A stretch of 64,000 bases of DNA from Neodiprion pinetum. Its lineage: Eukaryota > Arthropoda > Insecta > Hymenoptera > Diprionidae. The stretch covers positions 4,140,001-4,204,000 of the forward strand of contig NC_060238.1 of assembly GCF_021155775.2 (NCBI RefSeq), read 5' to 3'. This document shows, piece by piece, positions 51,161-62,218 of the stretch; the first letter of the stretch is position 1, and every line of letters begins with the position of its first letter. The notes beneath the pieces were generated by a model, which did not search any database, had not been told where the DNA came from, and was given only the letters and a program-made list of their open reading frames with translations. A program made the translations under genes and the position numbers.

Positions 51161-51923
51161 AGCGTACCTTTGTACAACAGATTATGAAATTAAGTAAACT
51201 CTTGAAGATCGTCAAAAGTTATTGTTGATCTTCCACAACAGTTCATAACAATTTTTGAATCTGCAAACTCGATTCAAGTTACGTTGAAGTCATTCATCCG
51301 TAGGCACGTAAAGTTATTCAAAGTCGTTCAATATTACCTGACATTTTCAGGACTAATTGAAATTTGTACAGTTTTCCAACGTTTTATAAACGTTTGAAAC
51401 ATTAAAAAATGATTACACCGTTTTGTCAAGTGATTTCCAATGGTTACGCATAATATTTTCATCGGGTGTAAATGTCGATCGATGGAGTAAAAAAAAACAA
51501 AGAAAAAAAAAAAAATACACGGAACTAATTGAACAACAAGAAGTCGTTGAAAACTTTTCTCATTTTTCTCTCAAACCTTTTGAAAACGCATTAACTATTC
51601 TTCAAGGTTTGGTTCGAGATAATTTTCTGACGTTAATGATTCACGATTGAGTTCATATTGAATTGTCGTGTTAAAAATTCAGCAATTACTCACACGGGAG
51701 CGTAATTAAACTTATAAGTTAATTAAACGGACTCATTACGAACGGTATGCACATTTTTTTTTTTTTCTTTGATCATTGTGCGTAGTATTCAAAAAGTTAA
51801 AAACCATATGAATATATTATTGTATGGTGTAATAACTGATTATCCGTTTCTAATATTATTCAAAGTGTTTAAGTTTATTTCATATTTTCGTTTTCTTTCA
51901 TAAATGCAGAGTAACGATTGCGC

Positions 51924-51959
<36 letters not shown>
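51924..51959. repeat. GAT microsatellite
   Basis: Twelve perfect GAT units. Confidence 0.95.
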
Positions 51960-54441
51960 ACTTCAAGTCGAGTTTTTATCCTTCGCGAATGATCGAGTAC
52001 TTTTTTTTTTTATGAGCGTCAAATATTTTACCACTCTGTTGAATAATCGATCTAACTATTTGAAAAAAAAATTTAAAAAAATAATCGAATCTATGAATTT
52101 AGAGAAAAATGCAATTTGAAGTGTTCAATTATATTGTATAATTAAAACGTGTCGAGGGCCAGCGTGTTTTCATTAATTTCGCGTAACTGCGTTAAGCGTT
52201 GGTTAAATTATGACTAAAATCGTAACGATTCTTGTCAGGAAAACAAAGCGAAGCTGCGACGACTGACTTCGTTACCTCATGCTGACGAGGTGGGAATTTT
52301 CCGTAACGTTACTGAGAATCCTGTGGTAAAGTTTTGCGCGTGTTTCATCGCGGGGTACGTAACGAAGCTTTGCGAATTGCATCGTGGCACGAGCATACAT
52401 GCATTCATGTGTATAATAAGCGGAGAGGCATGCCAGGCGTCATTTCCACCGGTTGCCTTGCCGCATCATCTGCATTTGCAAATTCGCAAACGCGTTTAAA
52501 ACTCCGACGTGCATTGTGTTGCCCGGATTGTCAGAGGTTGTATAACAAACCCGAGACAAATTCGTGCACCCATTAGCGTCGTTCAACTTCAGACCTAAGA
52601 GACAAAGTCTCGCTTCGGTATCCAAACTCGAACGAGCATTTTGCACTTTACCCAAAACTAACCTGTCGAATCTATGGTCTTGAAAGGACCTGTTTATTGA
52701 GAAAAAAATTCTCCCGTTTGGTAAAATTTTTATATCAGTATTAAAAGGTGTCGCTGGACATTTGAAATTTTCCATTTAAACAACGGGCAAGGAATTTTTT
52801 TTTCGCTAAAAATGATATAACTGTTGAACCGTTTGAGATAAAAAAAATTTCAAAGCATGTCCTTGTAGGGCATTAAATTCTCTGAAAAAAGACCCGCAAT
52901 CTGATTTTCTGGAGTCAAAAATTCACACACTTACCGGTCGTGAAAGTCGAAGAAAAGCAGAAATATGCGGTTTTAGGGTTCTACACAATTGTCTATATTA
53001 TTATAAAGTAAAAAAAATGAAATCAAACATCACTCTTTAAAATGATAAATATGAAGAATTATTTTTTCTCCATGTAAATAAATATTCGTGTGATAAATTG
53101 GCAACGCTGATCATCGTACCGAAATAACCAGACAAACAAAAGTATTTGTCACTTAATTTTTCCAGTAATGATTTGCAAAATCTATTAGTAATTTTAGTAA
53201 TTTTTTTTTGTGCATTTGAGCATGTAATTCTAGTTGATTGCCCTGGACATGATTGGAGTCTGATTAACTGTTCCCTTTTTCTGAATTTCAATTTCATTCA
53301 TGCCGATGCAAGTATTCTTCAGCAATTTTCAATCGTTTTTATTCCCATTCTTCTACGGATTATAATTTAGAAAATTTCATTGTAAAATGAGAATTTTGCT
53401 TCTCTATTATTGATCTACGACACCGAAAAACTTTATCATATATTATTATACTCCGTAGGTCGAGAAGCCTTTCTTGCATTCTTCCGGTCAACCTTCCACC
53501 ACCCCCGAATGCAAATTAGCGTCAGACTCGAGGGTGCGATCACCCTTCAAGTCCGGTTTCGACCGATATGTTAAGAGTCCCGTGAAATCCCGAGGGTGCT
53601 ATGAAAGTCTCTCCTAATCTCATTTCATCTCATCAAGTTTCATTAAGTACCCGGGTCAGCCATCGTGTATATGTAAAATCGCACGAAATACTCTGAAATT
53701 TGTTGCTCCGAAAATTGTTACGGAGCCGTGTAAAATCGGCGAGCTAAAGGAGTCACTGTGAACGATGTTATTCTTGAAAACATGCGAATGAAATTACCAT
53801 CAGCTTGTATGAATTTTCCGAACGACTGGTGAAAACAGACGAAATTTTGTTGAATATCTTGTGAAATACCACAGAACTTTAAAGCAAGATTGTGACAATT
53901 TTACAGCATCAATCAAATCTTTATTGGACTTGTAAAGTTTGTCGATGTCTAAGCAAAACTCGTTGATTACCTTTTTTGAATAATCCTAAAATCTTGCGAA
54001 ATCCTTGTAAAAATTATTCGAAAAAAATTGGACATTTGAATAAAATTTCATTGAGTTTAGGATATTCTTGAGATTCGTTGAATGCCAGGAAATTTGAAGC
54101 ATGAGATATTATGCGGCATTCCTATCCTATATACGAGAATAAGAGAAGAACAAGAGTGCTAAAATATTTTACAGATGAATAACTTATGTAGAGATGAAAC
54201 TTTAAACTAAAATGTAAGTCCAGGAAAGAAAAGGTCATAAAACACATGTCAATTAAACTTTTCCGAAATTACTGTCCAACTACCTTAACGAAGTAATAAT
54301 AAATTGTGCTATCATAAAGTCGGAGATTATTTCCGCGGTCTCATATTTCCCGCAAATGCGAGAGAAAAATGCTGCTCTTTTCCCGCATAAGAGAAAAAAA
54401 AGTTACAAGGGAATAATGTGCGGTTTTCGTCCCGCTTTTCA

Positions 54442-54745
54442 CACTTCGCGAAATCTTTAGTTTCTGTTACCGCTCAGTCCTTGATTATTTTCATTTTTTA
54501 CCACAATCGAAAAATATAGTTCCAGGTAGAAAATGAAAATTAGTTTTCCAGCTGTTACCGGAAAGTCTAGTATCCGTTACTATTCTTTCTCATTACGATC
54601 ACTGTTGCTATATTTTCTCGCAAGCGCAAAATGGTTACGCGTACCTCGTTTTTCGCAAATCCAACAATATTCAAACAGTTTCTTCAACGATACCTTCCGT
54701 ACCGAATTTTTCTAGTTACTGTAACAGATGAAATTTTTCTCAGTG
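54442..54745 (-). mobile_element. MITE family 1, copy 6, internally deleted
   Basis: Reverse-oriented copy starting CACTTCGCGAAATCTTTAG and ending AAATTTTTCTCAGTG. The block with GCAACGCAAAATCAGTTTG is deleted, so GTTGCTATATTTTCTCGCAA runs directly into GCGCAAAATGGTTACGCG. It is flanked by CA on both sides (54440-54441 and 54746-54747). Confidence 0.88.
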
Positions 54746-55173
54746 CAGGTAAAAGAAAGTAAAATTTTTGGTCGACTCGGGGGTAAAAGCAACAAGTTTC
54801 GACACTGATGATGTTGAAATTTCAACGACACCTCAAACTGGCTGCAGCTCAGATTCGGATAGATGGGATCCATGCGAATGGATAGGTCCTCATTTTGAGG
54901 TGATAATTAACGAGGGGGCGGGAAAGCAGACGGTTACCGCGTTCCGGGCTGCCGTCGAAACTGACGAATCCCTGCTGTTCATACAGGACCGAAAGCTGCG
55001 CTAACGTAACGCGATGCAGCTGCAGCAGCAAACTCTACCTTGTCGTTCATCCTAATTACACTCGGAATACTCTGGCTGTTTTAATGAGCAACGTTCACGC
55101 GATAATGTTTACCTACGCTCGAAAGTGAATCACCCGCATCTCAGATTCTGCTGGTAGTTTAAGGGCTAACGCA

Positions 55174-55610
55174 ACTCTAACGGCCGAAAAAAAGGGCCCA
55201 AAGATGACGATTTGTTTTAAGAGTATGGAAAAAGGAATAGGATTTATTTTCAGACGGTTTGTTCAACGCGTATTGAAGTACGAGGAAAAGAAAAATTTAT
55301 TGCCATTTTGTTGCAAAATTTCAGCGACAGAGCCAATCTTTGAAATCGCTTTATTTTTAAACGGATTTCTCGTAAGGTATAAAATCTGGCACGAAAAAGT
55401 AAAAAATTTTATAAATTACATACTGTTGCCTGTGGAACTACGTAGGGATTTTTTTTTTTTTTTTTTTATTTCATAAAATTTTATAGAAATGTCGAATGTT
55501 TGAAAAATTGAATCTATTTTTGACCAAAAAATAAACATTAAATAGAAAAGCTTTTTATTATAGAACCAGCAGGATATTTTTTTTTTTTTTGTTTTACCCC
55601 CTAAAATATT
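55174..55610 (+). repeat. ACGGCCG dispersed repeat, copy 1 (empty MITE site)
   Basis: This begins near TTTAAGGGCTAACGCAACTC followed by ACGGCCGAAAAAAAGGG. It matches 60938-61350 through GACGATTTGTTTTAAGAGTAT, ACGCGTATTGAAG and AACGGATTTCTCGTAAGGTA. At this locus the sequence before ACGGCCG is uninterrupted, while the other copy carries a MITE there. Confidence 0.75.
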
Positions 55611-56601
55611 GTTTAAGCCAAAAGTAAAAAAATATCAAATTTTCCAAAATTCTAAAGTAGCGTTACCCCTCAATTGACACTGAGATTGTTTCATTTTCTT
55701 ATGATGTTTTTTGAATCGAGCTTTTCTCACGGATCAGTACAGAATTTTCTGCCTCGTTTTATCTTACTGTCCAGCAAATACGTCAACGTATCTCATTTCG
55801 CGAAAAATCAACTCTCCACATCCTGTCGTCTATTATACCATCTATCTGCCTTCGGATGAATCGATGTCGGGAATTCGTCGAAGAGTCGAAGATATTGCCG
55901 GAGATCAAAGCGAACAGCTGAAGAGCAGGCATTACTCAACGAAGGAGGAGATCGCATCGTGGAAGGATTTTAAGAGATTGAATTCGATGATCCATTTCCT
56001 CTTGTTATAAAGCTTGAAATTCCACATCTTTGGCTTTGAAGTCCCTTTTCCCGGTATCTCGTATATTACCATACCAATGTCGTATCCAGACGATGAAATA
56101 TCAAATTCGAACAGTTTGTATCCTTCGTCTCTTCGGTTTTGGAAATAAAATCCTTTGCGAAATGATAAAAAAAAAGAAATAAACGAAGTAAAACTCGAGT
56201 ATAAATTTCATCGCTGAAATATGCTTCCGGAATTTCCCGAGTTCTCATACGACTCGGTATGCGGTGGTCCAAGTCGGTGGAAACTGATTCTCTCATTCCG
56301 TACGCGATTAATGGACTCGTTGGTTCGTGCGCTCAGCGGCAGGACGAGACAATCAGAGAGCATTCCTGCAGGATGCTTGAATTCGAGGTGATCACCAGAC
56401 CGTGGTAATGCACCGGAGACAGAATATATAATTTGCCGGAAGATAACGCTCGACGCTTCGTCCACTCATTTTCCCATGCAAGGTATCCATGGGCGGTTCA
56501 ACCTATTATGCCACGATCAACTCATCCCGCCTGCATCCTACGGACGAACCGCATAATGCGGAACCATACCCGAATGTTGTACGAAAATCCGAACGGCATT
56601 A

Positions 56602-57030
56602 CACTGAGAAACGTTTCATTTGTCGTGGTAACTAGGAAAATTGAGTAAAACAGGTATCGTTGAAAAAACTGTTTGAACATTGTTGAAATTACGAAAAATG
56701 AGGTACGCGTAACCATTTTGCGCTATCGTCGATCCTTTTTTTGGTTATTGCAACGCAAAATCAGTTTGGGAGGTTTAATCTACTTTTTTAGTTAAACAAG
56801 GCTACAACGTCAATTTGTTCTTGCGCGAGCATTAAATTTTCGCAACAGTAGCAAGAAAATACAGCAACGGTGATCGTAATGAGAAAGAATAGTAACGGAT
56901 ACTGGAGTTTCTGGTAACAGCTAGAAAACTAATTTTCATTTTCTAACTAGAATGTTATTTTTCGATTTTGGTAAAAAATGAAAATAGTCAAGGACTGAGC
57001 GGTAACCGGAAATAAAAATTTCTCTCAGTG
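56602..57030 (+). mobile_element. MITE family 1, copy 7, full length
   Basis: A 429-bp copy from CACTGAGAAACGTTTCATTT to AAATTTCTCTCAGTG, flanked by TA at both ends (56600-56601 and 57031-57032). All family blocks are present in order: GAGTAAAACAGGTATCGTTG, GAGGTACGCGTAACCATTTT, GCAACGCAAAATCAGTTTGG, AGCTAGAAAACTAATTTTC and the GAGCGGTAACCGGAAATAAA tail. It is the best reference copy in the window. Confidence 0.92.
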
Positions 57031-57883
57031 TACGGACGGATGAACAATTTAATAAATCCACGGCAAGACGTTGCGTGAATTCTTGCGTTGAGACGTTACC
57101 TCGGAGGGTGAAAACCCTGCACCTTGCATTCAATGTGTAACGAATCACTTCGTAGTTAATTCATTTCATCGAAACTCATCGAATTCACGTTAGGTAGAAC
57201 AGTTCCCTTTCAGGAACCCACCGTAAGGGTAAAGGGATCCTTTCAGGTGACGATTTTATTCAAGTGGCAACTGTTGGCACGTCAAGGTTTTCAACATGAA
57301 ATATAGTCCATTCCTGTCGCTAGGTCAGAGTTCTCTGAATACTCGTGGTCTGCGAGTAGCTAGCAGATGTAACCACTTGGCAGTTGGTCTTTGGAGGATG
57401 ATATTCGTTCTTTGTCCTGGTTAGGAGAAAAAAGTAGTCTGACGAATGATATATATGCTGTGAAAATACTGAACATTACGGGTCGGGATGTCATTTTTAG
57501 AAGAGTATTTTTCTTCCACCAGCTCGATGTTGTCGGAAAATGGAAATTCGTAACCACATGCATGGTTGGGGTTGTGTTTGTTCCATTACTGCGTTTTTAT
57601 AACGAGCATAAATTACATGTACGTACGATGCACCAAGAATTCTGACTCTTGATACATGTACCTGCCCTCGTTGTTATCTCCTAACGAAGAGATGAGCTCA
57701 AAATATTACGATGCCAGTTTGTTCAGTAATTTTCAATTCCTAACGCCAATTAATATTCAACGATACTTTCTACTCAACGGGATTGAGTTAAGCATAAAAC
57801 ATCGAGTCTCTTTTAATTTTCTGCGAGTGTACTTTGGCCTGGGAATGATTGAATCATGAGTGTGGGTATATTTTTTGTTGCAG

Positions 57884-58111
57884 GAAGACCGCGACCAAGC
57901 GTTGCGTGGTATCTCGAATCAAAAATGATAGACGCTTCGTACGAAGTGCGAGAAAGCCATGGGTCGAAAGGTGAGAGTTCGACCTTGACCACCAATCGCG
58001 TGACCCTTGAACGACTTACGAGGAGGCATCACCACGCCAGATTGGCCTGCAGAGCGACTAACACAGCTCTGGCAAGTCCACCGACAACTACGGTCATCAT
58101 TGAGCTGAACA
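57884..58111 (+). CDS. Sidestep-family Ig protein, exon for rest of Ig domain 2
   Basis: This 228-bp internal exon encodes 75 residues plus split codons at both ends. It begins GRPRPSVAWYLESK, where W8 is the invariant core tryptophan of an Ig fold, runs through SSTLTTNRVTLERLTRRHHH, and reaches ARLACRATNTALASP, where C55 is the second disulfide cysteine, followed by TTTVIIELN. GG(R/K)P-P-V-W-L and RLACRA-N are common in C2-type Ig2 domains of Side proteins. The acceptor is ATTTTTTGTTGCAG and the donor AACA|GTGAGT. The final A is the first base of a split codon, which would fit the N-M start of the next linker in this family, but the next exon is not in the window. The product should be a type I membrane protein, though no signal peptide or transmembrane segment lies in the three visible exons. 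The exon and frame are well supported. Confidence 0.9.
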
Positions 58112-58309
58112 GTGAGTATAAGCAATCATCTTACTCGATGAATGGAACGCTAAGGAAATCAGTGTCCAAAGGGTGACTTGAATTCAATGTTCAGGATGCG
58201 TGTGTTTGATATGACAAATACGAAGACTTGTTTTCGAAGGTGACTTTTTTCCCGAGGAGATATTCAGTTGTTGGAGCTGCAAACCATTTTGGAATCCAGC
58301 CACTTTAAC

Positions 58310-58440
58310 ATCGCTCGAAATCACTTGCGTCGGTTAAAATCACTCCACGTTAAATAACTTGAAATCGCATAAAATCGCATGAAAACCGTTGAATTTATTT
58401 GAAATCGGTTGAAATCGTTTCAATCATTGCAATCGCTTGT
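58310..58440. repeat. Degenerate TTGAAATCG short-unit repeat
   Basis: CTTGAAATCGCATAAAATCG, TTGAAATCGGTTGAAATCG and similar words recur with drift just after the Ig2 exon. Confidence 0.55.
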
Positions 58441-60507
58441 CACCCGATCTATGCGTGAATACCTCGTCGCTTTATCCGTTGGTCTGGGTCGACTTGACTG
58501 GCAAATTTCGCGAAAACGTTCCCCGAACTGAAAACTAGACTGCTGTTCGGATTTCTTTATACTTCGTTGACGTTTCTCGACGACGACGACGTTTAATCCT
58601 CGATTAAATACAACTTTGCGGATGAATAATAATAATCGCAAATGCGCGTCTCTCGACGCTGCAGGTCTGGAGGGTAACAGAAGTATTGAGTGAACCTTAC
58701 CACGCGAGGTTAACGGACTCTCGCAATAATCTCTTCGTTCCGTACGTCTCATGGTTAACCAGTAGGTGTATAAGTGCACGGAATTGAAATTCTTGGCATT
58801 AACTTGGAGGAAGAAAAATAATGTTGGAAGGAAATTCTGCGAATGGATGTATACGGCATGAAAATTCGATTAAAGACCGTTTCATGCAATTTCAACTCCT
58901 GTTCGTGAAGGTCTCACCATGAATATCCACGGTGTAGAGGTTATGCTCGAAGTCGTCTTTCCTTCGGTTACAGAAAAAATGTCTTTATTAATCGGATACG
59001 ATATTTTTCATATCCCAAGTTTCCATGCTGCTGCTTTTTTCCTTATCTAGTAGTTTTACTACTCTTAGTACCACGAATTAACCATCCTTCAATTAATTTG
59101 ACCTACCATTGGGTACAAAGAATAGTCGAATCACATTTCTCGGTTCTTCTTTTACTCCGGATTTAAATTTCCCCAGTCGTACCAATTTCGTGATCTGTAC
59201 TTTTAGTGATTGTACGATATAGACGTATAATGAGAAGCTTTTCTGTGTTCACTGTTAACGGCCAACTATTCTCAGGGATTCAATTATGTAATTTCACATT
59301 TTCCACCCTACAAACATTCTGACTGGTTGATTAAACTTTGCAAACTGATCAGAAGGCCCGGATGATGGAAAATGTGAAAAATGAAATTACGTAACGTCAT
59401 CCATGGTCATATTTTCGACATCCAATTGGATCATTTTCCTCATCAAAACTGGACACGTGGTGTATAATGGTGGTCGATCCAACTGATTTGGTATTAGTTT
59501 CGGAACTTTGCGTGTATTAAATTTCAACGTCGCTGTCAGTTTGAGGATAGACTGTACATCGATGGTACAGTCGATACAGAGAAGAGGGTTAATGAAAGCC
59601 TAGATTGACATGATTGAACCCCCATCCAAATCAATTGCGCGTTCCGAGGTAAAGGGCCGAGGGACTAATTCCTCCTGGTAGACAATCGGCGGAAGGAGAG
59701 AAAGCTACTTTATACCCATAGATCGTAGAATTCTATTATATTAGTTAACGTTTATACGTACTCAGGAGGGGGCGAAGGAGGAGGGGGAGGGGGGAGGTTT
59801 AATTCGATATCGTTGGTAGTCCAGAACAGTTCGGACGATTCTCTGTAATTCCGTGAACGCCGTGACTCATTATCGGCGAAATTTGGGAAAATTATCGAAT
59901 CGAAGGACCGAACAAAGCTCCGCAAATTCGGCTCTTCTGTCCCGTGAAATGGGATTAGAAGCAACTTCTCTCCGTTGAATTTCAACGCTCTCTGCCGGAG
60001 GATGGTATCGTTACATGGGGCTGTTTGAAATTTTGGCGAAAAAATATCGGCTGCGCGTATCATCGGATCCGTTAAAATTTCATTACACGTCATATTAATT
60101 CATAATTAATGACGTGTGAGGATATTCGAAGCTTTTTATCGAGTATCGGTGTTTGCGTAAAAATTAGTTTTGTATGGCTTCAACGACGCGTGACGCGTCG
60201 TTCACCCTCGAGGGTGAAGGAAAACCGACTCGCTGTACAACTTTCTAGAATCTCGAGTCGGAGGGGTGCATGGCGTAACGAAGTCTTAATTAAAACTTGG
60301 AACTATTAATTGCTCCGGCACTCGTTCCGAATAGAAGATCAAGTAATTAGTCGAGGTTACCTGAAATCCCGTTGTATCGCGGAACTACGTCGTGAATCCC
60401 ACGTCACTGTCAACTCCCTCTTTACGTATTATACGACGTCTTGATGATACTCGGAAATTATATCGGATTTCAAGGTGCAAATTTCTCGAATTTAAGGGGT
60501 AACTCCA

Positions 60508-60935
60508 CGATGAGAGAAATTTTTAGTTCCGGTTACCGCTCGGTCCTTGACTGTTTTCATTTTTTACCACAATCGAGAAATATAGTTCCAGGTACAAAAT
60601 GAAAATTAGTTTTCTAGCTGTTACCGGAAAGTCTGGTATCCGTTACTATTCTTTCCCATTACGATCACTGTTGCTATATTTTCTTGCCACCGTTGCGAAA
60701 ATTTAATGCTCGTGCAAGAATAAATTGACGTTAAAGCCTTGTTTAACTAAAAAAGTAGAGTAAACCTCGCAAACTGATTTTGCGTTGCAATAACCAAAAA
60801 AGGATCGACGATAACGCAAAATGTTTACGCGTACCTCGTTTTTCGTAATTCCAACAATATTCAAACAGTTTTTTTAACGATACCTGCTTTACTCAGTTTT
60901 TCTAGTTACTGTAACGAATGAAATTTTTCTCATCG
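60508..60935 (-). mobile_element. MITE family 1, copy 8, full length, nested
   Basis: A 428-bp reverse-oriented copy starting CGATGAGAGAAATTTTTAG and ending AAATTTTTCTCATCG, with CA on both sides (60506-60507 and 60936-60937). All internal family blocks are present. It lies inside the start of an ACGGCCG repeat copy. Joining its flanks restores the 29-bp sequence seen uninterrupted near 55160-55188. Confidence 0.9.
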
Positions 60936-60937
60936 CA

Positions 60938-61350
60938 CTCGAACGGCCGAAAAAAAGGCCTAACTTTGACGATTTATTTTAGTAGTATCGAAAAAGGGAC
61001 AGAATTTGTTTTCAGAGGGCTTATTTAACACGTATTGAAGCATGAGAAAAAAAATTATTTTATTATCATTTTCATACAAAATGGCGGTGTCGAACCGCCT
61101 TTTTTTAAAACTCTTACATGGGCGAACGGATTTCTCGTAAAATATAAAACTTGGAACAGAAAACGAAAAAAATTTATACTCTATATATCAAATTTCGTAG
61201 AAATTGTGCGCTTTTGAAAAAGTGCATTTATTTCTGACCAATAAATAAGCGGTAAATTGTCGATAAAAGAAAGAGATTGCATTAAATTAAAAAAAAAAGA
61301 CTACGCACTTCCATAAAGAATGTAATTGTGAAGTTACTGTCAAAATTTCA
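60938..61350 (+). repeat. ACGGCCG dispersed repeat, copy 2 (MITE inserted)
   Basis: Main body of the copy whose first bases (TTTAAGGGGTAACTC, from about 60491) are separated by MITE copy 8. It shares GAACGGCCGAAAAAAAGG, GACGATTTATTTTAGTAGTA and AACGGATTTCTCGTAAAATA with copy 1. The right edge is fuzzy. Confidence 0.75.
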
Positions 61351-62190
61351 AATCGATCCACGCAACGGTGTTCGAGTAACTTGTCCTTCCAGTTTGAAAA
61401 AAGTGATTTAGAAAAATATGCGTTCCAGTCTCACGAGGCAATATTGAGAATTCTTTTGGCTATGTCTAGGTAAAAAACTGCGTTGTTCTTTTGTCTGTCA
61501 GGTAACGTTTTCCGCTGATCCGATTTTCGCGTGTACGAGTATCTGTTTCGAGGTTTTTACTTTCGTCGTTTTTCTTTCCTTCTTACCGGTTTTTTTTTTT
61601 TTTTTTTGTTTTATTTCTTCATATTTCACCCCGCAAAACAAACCAATTGTAACAGTTTTCCACGCGTACGCGAGCCATGTATTACCAGTGAACGAAATTC
61701 TTTCCCTCTATGAAATGAATTTCGAGATAACTTCAACGGTGCCGGATTTCAACGAACGATCCTCGCCGAGTGTCAAAATAATGAAATAATTTTCAATATA
61801 CGAGAGCAAAACCGGGCGAATGGATGGCGCGAAAATTTGTTTGCAACGTAAAAAACAAAAGGAAAAAGAAAGAAAAATACCGAACTGCAGTCGCGTTGAA
61901 CCCATTGCTTTGCACCTCGAGAGGGAATCCACGCTTCGGTATTAAATTGGTACATTTTTAGCCGGCTATTGAGCCTCGCAACGAAACGACGACGAGGTGA
62001 AGCTATTAACCTGCTGAAAAAACAACTAAACAATCTGTGTATACAGGTATATACGTACAGCGGTAATGTTTTGAGAGAAAATTAAAAATCGTGTGCAAAA
62101 TTCACTGCGGCTTGTTGTCGAGCGTGTTAATAAATTTTTCTGCAAAACTCCTGAAAGCAGCAGGTGCAACCTGCATTTCTGCACACACAC

Positions 62191-62218
62191 TCTCTCTCTC
62201 TCTTTCTCTCTCTCTCTT
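62191..62218. repeat. TC microsatellite
   Basis: (TC)n preceded by a short (CA)n. Confidence 0.85.

Larger units (their letters stand above)
49801..57883. other. Intron (about 8.1 kb) within Ig domain 2
   Basis: The intron is bounded by GTAAGG and TTGCAG and splits Ig domain 2 between its first cysteine and core tryptophan. It carries a degenerate GATTACA-type repeat, a GAT microsatellite, two MITE copies and one copy of the ACGGCCG repeat. Short open frames at 54768-55004 and 55711-56010 have no recognisable domain. Confidence 0.85.

Noticed and set aside
59752..60093. 113-codon minus-strand open frame with a proline run
   Set aside because: The proline run comes from a GGA/GGG-rich tract. 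No recognisable domain, and it lies on the opposite strand inside the next intron. Not supported as a gene.
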